From the NCBI GenBank assembly GCA_029582265.1, contig CM055837.1, positions 7,639,926 to 7,703,925 on the forward strand: a stretch of 64,000 bases of DNA, written 5' to 3'. The stretch comes from Zoroaster sp. YZ-2022 (lineage: Eukaryota; Echinodermata; Asteroidea; Forcipulatida; Zoroasteridae). Below, piece by piece: positions 35,645 to 48,227 of the stretch; position 1 is the stretch's first letter; every line of letters begins with the position of its first letter. Both the position numbers and the translations under genes were made by a program. Under the pieces are notes generated by a model. It was not told the DNA's origin, did no database searches, and was given only the letters and a program-made list of their open reading frames with translations.

Positions 35645-37112
35645 CTCAGATGAAAGGGTTGATTAAAAAAAAATCATTCAGAACGAGGAATGGTTCATTT
35701 TTCGACACACACATATCGCAATTCTGTACTCGCCATTGGAATCTGAGGGCTGTAAGGGTCGATTAAAAAAAATCAACGAAGAATGGTTGATTTTTACACA
35801 CACAAATCGCACTTCTGTACTCGCAATTGGAATCTGAGGGCTGTAAGGGTCGATTAAAAAAAATTATTCAAAACGAGGAATGGTTGATTTTTACACACAC
35901 AAATCGCACTTCGGTATACGCCATTGGAATCTGAGGGCTGTAAATAAGGGATGATTAAAAAAAATCATTCAGATCGAGGAATGGTTGATTTTTTACACAA
36001 CATATCGCACTTCTGAACTCGCCATTGGAATCTGAGGGCTGTAACGGTCAATTAAAAAAATTCATTCAGAACGAGGAATGGTTGATTTTTACACACACAA
36101 ATTGCACTTCTGTACTCGCCATTGGAATCTGAGGGCTGTACGGGTTGATTAAAAAAATTGATTCAGAACGAGGAATGGTTGATTTTTCCACACACAAATC
36201 GCACTTCGGTACTCGCCATTAGAATCTGAGGGCTGTAAGGGTCGATTAAAAAACTTCATTCAGAACAAGGAATGGTTGATTTTTACACACACAAATTGCA
36301 CTTCTGTACTCGCCATTGGAATCTGAGGGCTGTAAATAAGGGACGATTAAAAAAAATCATTCAGATCGAGGAATGGTTAATTTTTCCACACAAATTGCAC
36401 TTCTGTACTCGTCATTGGAATATGAGGACTGTAAGGGTCGATTAAAATAAATTCATTCAGAATGAGGAATGGTTGATTTTTCCACACAGAAATCGCACTT
36501 ATGTACTCGCCATTGCAATCTGAGGGCTGTAAGGGTCGATTAAAAAAAATTCATTCAGATCGAGGAATGGTTGATTTTTCTACACAAAAATCGCACCTCT
36601 GCACTATCCATTGGAATCTGAGGGCTGTAACTGTCGCTTAAAAAAATCATTCAGAACGAGGAATTGGTTGATTTTTACACACACAAATTGCACTTCGGTA
36701 CTCGCCATTGGAATTTGACGGCTGTAATGGTCGATTAAAAAAATTCATTCAGATCGAGGAATGGTTGTTTTTTCATACAAAAATCGCAATTCTGTACTCG
36801 CCATTGGAATCTGAGGACTGTAAGGGTCTATTAAAAAAATTATTCAGAACGAAGAATGGTTGCTTTTTACACACACAAATCGCACTTCTGTGCTCGCCAT
36901 TGGAATCTGAGGGCTGTAAGGGTCGATTAAAAAAAATTCATTCGGAACGAGGAATGGTTGATTTTTACACACAAATCGCACTTCTCTACTCGCCATTGGA
37001 ATATGAGGGCTGTGGTCGATTAAAAAAAAAAATCATTCAGAACGAAGAATGGTTGATTTTTACACACACAAATCGCACTTCTGTGCTCGCCATTGGAATC
37101 TGAGGGCTGTAT
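35645..37112. repeat. 97-bp minisatellite, about 15 copies, in the last intron of gene C
   Basis: The unit contains GATTAAAAAAAATCATTCAG, AACGAGGAATGGTTGATTTT, CACACACAAATCGCACTTCT and CGCCATTGGAATCTGAGGGC. Units vary by small indels and substitutions and run head to tail. Frames crossing several units (for example 36708-37103) are artefacts of the periodicity. Confidence 0.95.
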
Positions 37113-37330
37113 TAATAATAATAATAATAATAGACATTTGTAAAGCGCCTAATGCCAAAGCCTCTAAGCTCATACGTGGGGAGAAAAAAAGCATAGAAAA
37201 ATACAATGAGAGAGAACAAGATTACAAATAAGCACATTCAAACAAATGCGTTTTTAACAGATATTTAAAACGGTTCACAGAACTAGATTGGCGAATATGC
37301 ACGGGTGGGTGTTTCATAACATTGGTGCAG
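37113..37330 (-). mobile_element. LINE 3'-end fragment with (ATT)n tail
   Basis: After the minisatellite comes TTAATAATAATAATAATAAT, then GACATTTGTAAAGCGCCTA. On the minus strand this is the ...GGCGCTTTACAAATGTC(TATT)n 3' end of an L2/CR1-like element, and the following sequence resembles the 3' region at 51.8-52.1 kb. Only the tail end is preserved. Confidence 0.5.
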
Positions 37331-37447
37331 CGGAAGAGAAAGACCTTTCTCCATAAAATTTTGTATTAACGTCGAAATCGTTCAATATAATTGAAATACA
37401 ACAAATGTAAGAATTTACTTTCTAAATTATTTTGCTCTTGTTCACAG

Positions 37448-37597
37448 TTCATCGGTAATTCTGGTGGAGATGACGTCACCACCATATTCGAGGAGGCTTT
37501 GTACGCAAGATTTTTGCGCATTCTACCGACCTCTTGGCAGTACCAAGCTGATAGCGGAAATTGCTGTTTGCGTTTTGAGGTGTTAGGATGCAAGTAA
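37448..37597 (+). CDS. Gene C, terminal exon: C-terminal third of F5/8C domain
   Basis: Acceptor TTGTTCACAG, then phase 0 coding for FIGNSGGDDVTTIFEEALYA, RFLRILPTSW and CCLRFEVLGCK, stop TAA at 37595. It has the discoidin end signature: fxGN.d..t.....f, aRflRi.PtsW, and LR.E..GC with the final disulphide Cys. Entry phase matches the GC-donor exit of the 35210 exon. The domain is the last in the protein, as in gene B. Confidence 0.92.
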   Translation, partial: FIGNSGGDDVTTIFEEALYARFLRILPTSWQYQADSGNCCLRFEVLGCK

Positions 37598-40289
37598 AAC
37601 CAGATTGAACAATGGCAAGCAATGATTTAAAACGAATCCATCATTTGAAACAATATGGTTAAGTTGAGGCGAGTGTATGTTTTCAAGAGTGGCAACTTAT
37701 TTAAACATTCAGTAGAAGTATTTTGAAAGAAGATGTCATTTCTTGTCATAGTTGAAAATTTGGAAGTGCACAAAATGGCATATCCATAGAATATTGTTTG
37801 AACATTTCGTAAATATTTATTGCTACAATTAATTAGATAGACCCTAGACGTTATTTTTTACGATTTTGCATAATTATGTAAATTGACTGAATGAGAACAA
37901 TAATGTTGATAAAACAAACGTTTCTTTTTGTTTTTAGTACATTTTCCAAGAAAGATAAATGTAAATGTTTAAGCGAAAAGTAGAAACTGGGGTATGGAAA
38001 TTCAGCATAGAAGAGTAATACTTTAGTGTTGTTTTGCAGTTTGTAAATTAAAGAAAGAGACAACGATGACTAATTATAACTGGCTAAAAACTACCGACTT
38101 ACTACCGGCATTCGAAAGCTGTTATTGATGTGAAGCTGGTAGAAATACCAATCATCTAAACATCCTAAACGGCAACTTTTCGCTGCAAGTGTTTTTATTA
38201 AAAATTGCGAATGCTTGTTCACACTTTGCTCATGACTAAATTAGCCTCCACAATGTTAAAAGAAAGTCAAAAGAAGTGATTTTGCCAACGTTACTAATGG
38301 TGTGCCTTAACAGGATACTTTAAATGTTTTATTGAAGTTCTTTTTACAAGCATTTAGAACGGCTAGCTTGTTGATAGCGGTTCTCGTTTTCTTAATGCCA
38401 ATACTCATTTTGAATCAATCTACGACATTTAATTATCCTTTCAGAAATTTTTACGGATTTTTCACAGGTTAAAGATGACACATTGAACCGAAATATTCAT
38501 ACGTCGGTTGTCGAATTTTCATCTTGATTCACAATAATAATCGTAGTGATGGTTTGCCTTAATAACCAATGTTATTCTCTCATGGGCGGATCCAGAACAT
38601 TTTTTAGGGGGGGCTGAGTCAAAAACAATTATTTTTCAGTACTACAAAATTACAATGAAGTAATCAAGGAGAAAAAAAAAGCACACTGTGGGAATGAGTG
38701 CGTTCCCCCTCCCCTCCCCTCTCTCTCTCTCTTTCTCTCCTTTTTAAAATATTTTTTACGATTTGGGGGGCTACAGCCCCTTAGCTCCCCCACGGATCCT
38801 CAATGACTCTGCTTAACAGGCAAGGAATTTGTTGTAACAAATAGTTGTATATTTTACTCATCACAAATACATACAAAGGATAGCATTTAATGCGAATTTC
38901 TTTCAAGGTGTACTGGAAAGGTCTGTTCTTTTTATAGGGTTTGCATCTTGCGTTAAGTAATTGGAAAATGGTTCACGCGATCTAAGCCTTTGGCTGTGCA
39001 GAATTCAGCTACATGTACAAGTGCTACTTTTTTGGAAACGAAGGTCAGCCCACAGTGTGGTGTTACTGCAGACAAGAGCACATTTGAAAGCACAACTTGT
39101 CATGTTATTCTGATAAATGTCAAATAAAAAGTTCCATACGTGCTGTGTTAAATTAAAGTTGTTCCAAAGCACAAGTGGTTCTGCACAGATTGTAGAAAAC
39201 AAGAGGAATAGTTGTATATTTAAAAATATTTTTTGTATAATATCTAAACATTCCACAGGTCAGTGACCAGACTTTGTTACTAAAGACCATAGAGCTACAT
39301 GCATATTTACCAGAGATCTAACTCTTGATGTAAATAGATATGTAGTATGAATAAGACAAAGAGACAAAATGAAGACAATATGTGTTTTGTGATAAGTCTT
39401 TGTAAATTTATTTTCAACAAAATTTCCTTTTAAACTTGAGCACAAATCTCAGCTGAAACAATCATTAGTCAGTTTCTGACTGTACTACAGGTATGTAAAT
39501 CACAGCATTCACAGGTATAAATCTGAATCAGATTAAAGGAAGTTGTTCATTAAATATTCTCATTGATAAATACATGAAATATTAAACAACTTTTCATATA
39601 TCTGTAGATGCCTTTCTAAACATTAAAACCCAAACCATCCCAAAGATGACAGCATTTCAGACGGAAATATTTCTGAGGAGGATTGACACCAGTATCAACT
39701 TTATAAACAACCAGTTTTCAGATTAAAAACTAAACAATTTTGTTTTCAATCATTACACAACAGATGAAATCTCCTCTATGACATGTCTGTCAAAATTGCT
39801 GTCATATTTTAGAAAAAGTGAATGGATATCTGGTTTGATTTACAGAAAATGGTTACTTCCACAATTTAATACTAGGGTAAAAACAAAAATAAATATTCAA
39901 CTGTTTGAAAACATTTTGATTAACAACATTAATGTTTTGGAAGTGTTCAATTATGTTCGTTTCAGAAAAATATTGCTGTCTTTTAGAAAACATCGCACGG
40001 TACCTAGTTACAGTCTTTAAAATAATTTCATATTGAGCATAAACTTCATAGAAACTTATTATTATTCTACTCAACAATCCCTTATCTTCATGAGCTTTTA
40101 AAAGATGAGAGCTTTTCAAAGATATTTTTTCTTGATAATAAGTACTTGTGCTCATTTACAATGAATAAGTGAGCTTTTGGATATTTTATTTGATAGTTTT
40201 GGAAATGATTTTGATTTTAATTTGTATACTTTACATTCCCTTTAAATTGGTTTGTGTTGTAATATTTTAGGCCTATTACCTCCAATAAA
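37598..40289. other. No host gene seen
   Basis: A GGGCGGATCC-tipped MITE-like stretch lies at 38584-38790 with a run of CT dinucleotides near 38720. The minus-strand frame at 39005-39256 has a hydrophobic start but no recognisable domain. The rest is AT-rich with no credible exon. Confidence 0.45.
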
Positions 40290-41580
40290 GCACAGGTCCA
40301 ATCTTTAATCTGGGGAATGACTGATTTACAAGTATTGACAAGAGCACATGACACATGAACAATTTTGTCAAAGAGTAGTTACATCATAAGTATTATCTTT
40401 TTTTAAAGGGTAATAGGTATGGTCGCCTCAACATGGTAATTTCTGCCTTACTACACCTATTACTCTCCACATGTATGCGGGAAAGAGGCAATAACTCTAG
40501 TTGTCTCAACCTCCATGGCACTTAACTGTTGCTTGCCTTTAGTGAATGATGGAGTTTGTGATTCAACACCATATGTACCAAATGTGTCCTGCATGTCAAA
40601 CCCTCTATCAGCCAAGACAGTGTCACCTTGCAACAGTTTTTCTTTAATTAAATAACCACACTTTACAGTTAATTCTTTGTCACTTGTCTGCCTCCCCAAC
40701 CCTTAGAAATAAAAGTAATTGTACCTTGGGAGAAATACTTATCAAATACTTAACTGTATTGTGTGCTTTTAATGTGAATATGTTTGTGATCGGGCAGAAA
40801 GTGAAGAGGGGTTTCTCAATAAAACTTCAAAACAATCTATAATACTTGAACACTTTGGAAATTTCTCCTTAAAACTTCTTGGCATTGTTTTTCTTAATTC
40901 TTCCCTTGCTGGCCAGTATACAGTCAATGGGACAAGCTGTGTGTACAGCAAATTTAATACATTTGTGAAAATACGAGATACAGTTGATATATGAATATCA
41001 AAATAAATGCATTATATTAGTGTTCATATTAAAACGTAAACATTAATGTCATCAGTAGCTGCTGAAAATTAGATAAAAGATTTGAAGGGCTCAAATGAAC
41101 AGATATAAAAACCAGTATTGCTGTGAGGACATGAAATGAAGAAAGACCAGTTAAGTTTTCACTTTTCATCACTGTTCTGAAAAGAATCTTCATCAATGGA
41201 AAGTTTTGCGATCTTGGTCTTGAGGAAAGCATTTTCACTACGTAAAGCCTGACATTCATCATTTAGGTAACAATGTCAACAAATCCAAGATATGTTTGTA
41301 CTTCACGTTGATTTGAAATTGTGCAGGAGCTAAGTTCTTGTGTTGATGTTGGCAGTACAAGTTTGTAGTAGATGTTGCAGGGGCGTCTGAACATGACAAA
41401 TTCACCAAACAGCCTTGTGCTGCTTCAGATCTTGCACTCGCTTCTTTTCTCCTCTTTTGGAATCTCTCCTCCTGAGGTAAGTTTGAAGTGAATGTTCTAC
41501 TTGTCGTTTCTTGGGAGAAGTCAAACAGTCGAACACTGATGGCGTGTAGTCTGGTGACAACGGATCATCGCTCTTGGCTC
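40290..41580 (-). pseudogene. ISL2EU/THAP-type DDE transposase, second exon, frameshifted
   Basis: On the minus strand an acceptor (TATTTATTCTAG) at 41581 opens a segment reading AKSDDPLSPDYTPSVFD, then ENAFLKTKIAKLSIDEDSFQ, PKCSSIIDCFEVLLRNPSS, GWGGRQTSDKEL, DTVLADRGFDMQD, and near the end VIASF(R)IHVE and VSCALVNTCKSVIPQI. These are in-order blocks of the DDE_Tnp_4 nuclease found in THAP-containing ISL2EU/IS4EU transposases, with the catalytic Asp residues (IIDC, LADRGF) and Glu (HVER-type). At least three indels and a stop break the frame, so it is inactive. The first exon (THAP domain) lies at 42262-47391 and is itself split by another transposon. Terminal repeats of this element were not identified. 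Confidence 0.85.
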
Positions 41581-42261
41581 CTAGAATAAATATACAATAT
41601 AAGACATAAGTATGCAGGAATAAGTTAAGCGTTTATGGATTGGATAATGTATTTATAGCATCTATTTTTGACACGGACTGAACTGTTTTCTCAAGTCTAC
41701 GATTTAACTTAAAACAAATTCAAAACCCTAATTTTAACCCATTTTCCAAATGAAAGTTGTTAGTTTTGCGTCAACCTCTCTTCATAAGATCGATGAGAGA
41801 AATGTTTCATTATTCACCATTCATTATTTTTGTTACATTGCCAAATGCAAGTCTTTCCCAATGTTCTCCATCCATTTTGTCTCTTTTTGAGCTTGCAAAA
41901 GAGTCCATGCACATGACACACTTTACTGTATTACTAGTGTAAGAAAACTAAGAGGACTAGCATTAGTTGCTGTCCAATTCAATCAACTGATGATGGTGAA
42001 ATTGAAATTTACACATTCACTTTAATTGTATGAAAAACTGTTTTTATGTTTTGTATTTTGTAATTGTAGGCACTGCTTTTAATATAATAACTAAATGAAG
42101 ATATCCATGCTGGGCCAAAATGCAGGCACTAACGAGAAACTATTATAAGTATTTATGATGTGTAGTCCTACAGAGTTGTTTTTGGCTTTCTGCTAACTTT
42201 GTTTAGGGCCTAGGTCATGAAATGGAGAAAAGAAAGATTCCTTCCGGTTTTACCTTCCTAC

Positions 42262-42339
42262 CTGAGATGAAATGATTACTGCATAACACGACTGCTGTTC
42301 GTCGGCTGCCAATCAAACGGTTTCTTCAGCGCCGCAGTC
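42262..42339 (-). pseudogene. ISL2EU-type transposase, second half of the THAP-domain exon
   Basis: Minus-strand codons after the Merlin-like insertion read TAALKKPFDWQPTNSSRV, then after a 1-nt shift CSNHFISG, ending at a donor TCAG|GTAGGA. CSxHF is the second half of the THAP zinc site (C..H), and DWQPTxxSRVCSxHF is a THAP hallmark. The next exon at 41580 begins with the usual AKSDDPLSPDY that follows HFISG in this transposase family, so exon order and splice sites agree. Confidence 0.85.
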
Positions 42340-43290
42340 GGAAATAATGTCGTATCCGGCCGCCACTTTTTTGACGTTTAAAAAAAAAAAATTCAACCAC
42401 CAACCAGTTGAAAAAGGGGTCTAACGATTTTGAAATTTTGAAAGCGAAAGGGGTTTAGTTCCTAGGGGACACCAGTTTAAAAAGAAGGGGTTTAAAAAGA
42501 AGGGGTCCCCAAAAAAAATTGTGCAATAAAAACCCTTGCTGTATTATATCTCCGTATCCTATCCTCTAATCCTCTTTTCCAACTACTCCACACACCACTG
42601 CTTGTGGTTTCTATTCCATTCCGTATCTGTAGATACCGAGAAAGGGTGAAGAAAGTTAGTGTTAGTAATCATATAACCATGTAGAACACTCACTGTGATT
42701 CGAACCTGTATGGGGAAATGAAAGCATGTTAAACTCACAAATGCATCGCCTAAACCAATCGAGTGTGAGGCTTTGATGCCAATGAAAGTCCTTTCGTTGT
42801 ACCGTAATTTCCTGCGTATAAGACGCGGCTTATCTGACTTTCAAAGGTACGAAAACGTCACTGCGTCTTATCTAACGGTGCGCCTTATCTGGTGTCGCTT
42901 GAGATCAAAGTGATGATTACCGCTTGTGTAACTTTCGGTGGACCTCAACCTAACAAAGCGGCCGTGTTTTTGACTATACCATCTTACTTATTACCCAGGT
43001 CACAATGAATATGTAATGTTTACTGAATAAAACATTAGAATAATTATTTACTGACAATGAATTTGAATATTTATAAGTTGAATATTTATAAGTTACTGAA
43101 TAAAGTTAGCAGATGTCATGATGTAATATGTGTGAATTTCTTTGGACTATTCCATAGGAAACAGACAAGGGTGTGTAAGGAAAAAATACCCAGTTCTGAA
43201 TAAGAACCATTGAAAGCTGCCGTCCATTGTTCTCAAAGTGTAAGTGTATAACTATAAGTACAGTCAATCAGTACTCTTTATCCACTTCGT

Positions 43291-43506
43291 ATGTACAATA
43301 TGAGTTCAACTTATTGGAATATTGCGAAGTTGCTGGGGAGGCTTTCAACCCACGTGTCAGCGGCAGATTTCTGCAAGGAAACGGGGCCTCATTGCTGGTG
43401 CACCGGGTGTCCATACTGCCGGCATCCTTGTCCAGCAGACCAGGGCGACAGGTTTGCTTGGCGGTGTCACAACCGGAGGTGCTGCAAAGAGGTCCCGTAC
43501 TTGTAG
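43291..43506 (+). pseudogene. Possible Merlin/ISXO2-like transposase zinc-ribbon fragment
   Basis: The frame reads AADFCKETGPHCWCTGCPYC, then DRFAWRCHNRRCCKEVPYL before a stop. The arrangement F...GLL....C..C.......D.WRCR...C is that of the N-terminal zinc ribbon in IS1595-type (ISXO2-like) transposases, from which Merlin elements descend. No DDE part is visible downstream, so it is a truncated relic. The match is short and the call rests mainly on its location inside the 42340-47282 element. Confidence 0.45.
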
Positions 43507-44157
43507 TATCCGGCAGCGCTTCTTAGCCGCCTAGCCTCCCAGCACAGGCTACCGCTTTGGCGGAAAGCCACCCAGTAAATCAAAAGACGAAATAAACATT
43601 ATTATGTAGGCTAATAGTTGTGTAAATAAAGAAACCTTTAATAATATTTTCAATACATGTTGATGAATTTATTATGAATCCTCATCAACCACGAAAGAAA
43701 TCTTGAAAATACACCCTTATGACGACATTCGGACTTTCTTTCCCCTTTTTCTCGACAAATCACGAATGAAAACTATCTTGAAAATACACCCGTATGACGA
43801 CATTTGGATTTTCTTTCCCTTTAAAAAAAGACAGTACATTTACTCATGGTGGCCATGAATTAATGTAGTCATTATGTCGGAGTGACAAACAGTGGGCGAA
43901 CAATTCATGTGTCAAATTGCATTATTTCAAATGCCACGTGTATTTCCCGGGCACGCTAATATCTGTGCTTTCCATTAATTTTAGCATTGACCTACCCACT
44001 TCATAAAATAGAAGGATCCGTTCTTAGTTGCCACTGCGCATGTACGATCAGGCGCGGATCCAGGAAATTTTTGAACAGGGGCACACCAACACGAAATTTT
44101 TTTCCCTATGCTAACATTGTATATTTGTTTGTAATCATGTTTTTTTCCCTTTGTTTT

Positions 44158-44229
44158 CGCCCTTTAAGCCCGAGCAGGGGATATGTGCGCGCTACAAATG
44201 TTTATTATTATTATTGTTATTATTATTAA
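44158..44229 (+). mobile_element. L2/CR1-like LINE 3' tail
   Basis: AGCAGGGGATATGTGCGCGC, then TACAAATGTTTATTATTATT and more TTATT units. This matches, in the opposite orientation, the 3' end of the LINE at 51.82-52.74 kb (GGATATGTGCGCGCTACAAA, then TTATTATT). Only the tail is present. Confidence 0.6.
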
Positions 44230-44384
44230 ATGCGAGCGCGAAGCGCAAGCCTACAATGTTGCCCGGGGCCCGCGGGAGCCCCGGAAAATGTTGGATTCTG
44301 GATGCTCTGTGGTGCAATCTGAGGCGATACCTGGCCAGTTTCACCTGACTTTTTTTAAAAGTTTTCAAGATTATATGGAGAATA

Positions 44385-44525
<141 letters not shown>

Positions 44526-45289
44526 TTTTATCCATTATTTTAGCAATTTCATGACTACAACAATATAAGTTTCTCCCTCCCCGATTTTTGGCATTTAATT
44601 TGCAGTTTTTGACTTTATCCGAATTCAGTCCAGTTGAAATTTTTTTCAAGAAAAGGGCTTGTTTCCATACTGTTCCCCTTGCCCTATGTTAAAACCATCG
44701 GCAGATCAGCTTGCAAGAATCATCGTACTTCGCAGCCCATGCGTACTCGTAGAATCCGACAGTAAATTGACATCGGCGATTGTAATTTCCACACATTTGG
44801 TACCCGACCCTTCTTCAGATGAAACGGAACAATTTGTAGACGTGGAGGAATTGGGTCAAGAAACCAGACTAACTTACTTTGCACCCGATCACAGACTACC
44901 GATTGCAAACGAAATGTAGACTAACTAATTTTGGGGTATTTGAAAAAGGTCACTATAATCATCATTGGAAATTGATACAAAAATCCACTTTTCTCAATAA
45001 TGACAGTACACCAAACTGAAGGCGCTGTTCACCTTGGATGGTGGCTTTATTTTTTTACTCTGCACTCTTAATTTTTTAATCCTTTTTATCAACCTTTTAT
45101 GAGACACATCCTTGGATATTTTATCACCGAAGCTTCTGTGGAAAAATCAAATATAATATAAAAGAAAACTGCAATCAATTAATTGCCATAATAGAGAGCT
45201 GTGTTAAACTTTATGAAGTCATCTCCATTAACTAAATTCGTGGAGGAAAATTGTCTTTAAGAATGGGTTGACTAAAATAAATCAATCAG

Positions 45290-45530
45290 TTCCTCAGAAG
45301 ATTGCTAAGGAGCTAACCGAGACTGGCCTGAAAAAGGTCCATCGAAGAAATTATACTTCACACTGGTTAGACCACATCTTTGATATGGGAGCATTGCTTG
45401 GAAACCCATATCACCAAAACATCTCTTCGCTTGAAAGAGTCCAGAGACGAGCTGGCGTTCAGAGCGGCAAGACCTGCCTGTCGAACTTACGGCAGAAGTC
45501 AGTTGCTTTAAACGTCGACTTTCTGCCGTG
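45290..45530 (+). pseudogene. LINE reverse-transcriptase C-terminal fragment
   Basis: The frame reads NPYHQNISSLERVQRRAG. This corresponds to the post-RT motif W.P......I..LE.VQRRAAR of several LINE clades, preceded by a shifted version of LRPHL.Y. It is short, frameshifted and inactive. Confidence 0.5.
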
Positions 45531-45543
45531 TCTAATTCAAATA

Positions 45544-46110
45544 CAGTGAAATCTCGATAAGTCAAATTTCAGGGGAATGAACTCAAACTTTGACTTATGC
45601 GGAGGTTCGAGTTAGCCGAGGTCGCCATTTTACCCCCGTGCGTGCATAAATTATCGTACGCCCGCAAAGTAACCTTTTGTAGCACGGGGAATTAAGCACA
45701 CAAGATGCAACATTTTAAAATTTGTTATAAACGTCTTACATATTTATTAATTTGTTTCAAATGGCATGATTTTTGTTTTTAAAGTTTTCCAAAAAATATA
45801 AAATTATTGTTAACGCTTTCGAAATCAATGATGACCTACAACTCATTGGTGTGAAGTTTGGCTACGCAACAGAGCTATAAAAAAAAGTTGAGCGCATTTC
45901 CAGCACCGCGTTGATGTTAGCCTTGGCGTGTTTTGAAACGGTCCAAGCCACCCCATCACTGCAGCTGAAGTCTGGATGTCCTAACTTCTTTGCCAAAGAC
46001 CTGGCCTTTTCTTGAAGAATTGGACCCGAAATCGGGAATGTTTTCGGCCCGTACAGTTTGAACCAGGTCAGCAGCCTCTTCAACATCGGGAAAAGCCACC
46101 TTTCTCATGC
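45544..46110 (-). pseudogene. Tigger/pogo-like transposase fragment (CENP-B HTH) with one terminal repeat
   Basis: The minus-strand frame at 46086-45862 reads ISGPILQEKARSLAKKLGHP, then DFSCSDG and a degraded continuation. This is the second helix-turn-helix of CENP-B/Tigger transposases (.isgp.l.ekA..fa..lg...F..S.GWl..Fk.R). At 45544, after TA, is CAGTGAAATCTCGATAAGTC, a pogo-type terminal repeat. The DDE domain and the other end are missing, so it is an internally deleted relic. Confidence 0.65.
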
Positions 46111-47282
46111 GTTTCCGACCTGCTGAAAAAGACTCATTGTTGAACTGTTCAACAGGTTTCTCCTTATTACATGTAATGTAAATTTTTTTGGGTCATTATT
46201 TTAATTAGATACGGCAAAAGTTCGACGTTTGAAGCAGGCCTATAAACAAAACTTACTAACTAGTAACTAACGGAGAATGATACGACCATAATTTTGTTGA
46301 GATGCATCACAGCCTTGCATTCAAGGCTATATTCACTACAAGGAATTTTGGCAAGGAGCCCAGATAATTAAGCTGCTCAAACGAAGTATACTACGTGATG
46401 TACTTTGGTCAAAGAGAACGTTCGTGGTTTTGGGTTTTCTAAATACAACTTTTATCATGATGAGACGATTTTCTCTTTTTAAAAAAGCCAGGTCTATTTG
46501 TTTGGCACCAATTTCAACGATCAAAAAATAATACATGGTTTCATTACTGGACATGATGGCACTGGATATTTTATTAATTGAAAAGAATGTGTGCGTTTAG
46601 GCCACTCAAAAGGTTTTGGCAAAACGAGCAAATCATTCAGTCAAGTGATCAATTGTTTCCTGCTGGCTGGCCATTTAACCGATAATGAACTCCCCAAAAA
46701 GGGATTAGATGTTGAGATGGAAGAGTTGAAATCCCCGAGCTCCGGGAAATACTTCGGTTTTCTCTCAAGAGGTTTCAGTTCCATGGCATGATTGATAACC
46801 TTTTTTTCTTGTTGCATTTTTCAGTATTTATTATAATGCCAAAGGTAGACACAGCAGATGTTTAATATTGTCGCCGGTATTTTTTTTAGGCTACTCCTCC
46901 TTTTCTCTGACCTCCCCCTCTTTTTTTTAAACTTTTTTTTTTCCTTTTTTTTTTTTTTTACTCAATTTACCCGGGGGCACGTGCCCCCGCGGCCTCCCCC
47001 CCCCTGGATCCGCGCCTGACGATAACCGGATTGGCCACTGGTTTTTGGAGGTGACAGATCCGACTGACATGACTGAGGAAACAAACATGGCGTCCACATT
47101 GATTGCTGTTCCACGGTCACCGTACACCAAAAATGTGATTTTTCATGAAAAAAATATGTAGAATCATCTAAAGTACATGACCATCATCATTCATATGTTC
47201 TCGACCTTATTGAGCAGGGTAGATACCATTATTGGGTTATAATGAGTGAGAAATAGTGGCGGCCGGATACGACATTCTACCC

Positions 47283-47391
47283 CCGCAGTCCATTTTGGTC
47301 TCCGTTTGGGATCGCTGGGAAAACGATAATATGACTTATGGTTTCTCCCTTGCCTATTCTGACAGTTCGACACAACACATGAAGTCACCAT
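47283..47391 (-). pseudogene. ISL2EU-type transposase, first half of the THAP-domain exon
   Basis: From ATG 47391 the minus strand codes MVTSCVVSNCQNRQGRNHKS, then YYRFPSDPKRRPKWTAG. This is the N-terminal half of a THAP zinc finger: C..C near the start, then F.rFP.dp.rR.kW. The frame then runs into the Merlin-like element end. The second half is at 42262-42339. THAP domains bind the transposon's own terminal DNA in these transposases. Confidence 0.88.
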
Positions 47392-48227
47392 TTTGAGATG
47401 AGCTAGCTTGTAGCAGACACGTGTCTTTCTTATGTAAATGAGTGCATTTAGGTCATGAACCCACGAAGTGCGCCGGGGGGTCAGTCAGTCGATACAAACT
47501 TGATACAATATTGATACAACATCACTCTGAAGAAAACAGTCATTAATAAAAGTGATCGCCCGTTGTGCTTGCCTAGTTACGGCAGTGTTGACTGATATAA
47601 AAGTAGTAAGCACTTCGTTGAATTGTGTCCATCAGTTCTCTGTAGTTTGTCTCAACCGTAAATTAAATCCAATTTTAGAAATTCCGCCTATTGTTTGTAC
47701 GTAAAATTATGGCATTTGCCTACCAAGATGGCGGCAGTGAACTTACACGCCCCTTCGTGACGTCAGTGCAAAACCTGAATAGTGAATGGTCTTACCCGTA
47801 TATACAATTATTTGAGCGCTATGTAATACAAATGCATGCGTCGCTGTGAAATCACACATAGATTTGTCTCACTTTCAATTAATACCTGCTGATTCGCAAA
47901 CACCAGTGATACGTCTATACTATAGTGCTGCAGTTAGACCTATAACATCCGTGGGGCTCGACAACCAGCTAACGTTACCAGGCATTCATAAGTGTCTTTT
48001 GTACAAGTAATTCGAGTAAATATCAATAATGGACCTTTATCCATTTTTAAAGGTTATGTCATAACTTACATTTTTTCACCCCAAGGTAACATATTGTAAA
48101 TAGTATTTTTTCCCGAACCCCTTTTGTAGTGGATTCAGAAAAGCCAGAGGTTCACTTTGTTAAAACAAATGGCCTCTCTTACGATTTCAAGTACACCAGC
48201 CTAGATATAATTGGTGTTATTTACATA
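47392..48227. other. No gene seen
   Basis: This is the 5' flank of the THAP transposase remnant. Around 48120 an acceptor-like CCCCTTTTGTAG is followed by an open stretch (EKPEVHFVKTNGLSYDFKYT) without other support. Confidence 0.4.

Noticed and set aside
36708..37103. 131-codon internally repetitive frame
   Set aside because: It is a by-product of the 97-bp minisatellite when unit lengths are multiples of three.
39005..39256. Small secreted-looking protein (minus strand)
   Set aside because: A hydrophobic start and four Cys residues, but no splice sites, domain or conservation evidence; it lies in transposon-rich flank.
44659..44919. 86-codon plus-strand frame
   Set aside because: Lies inside nested transposons, matches no family, and has no supporting signals.
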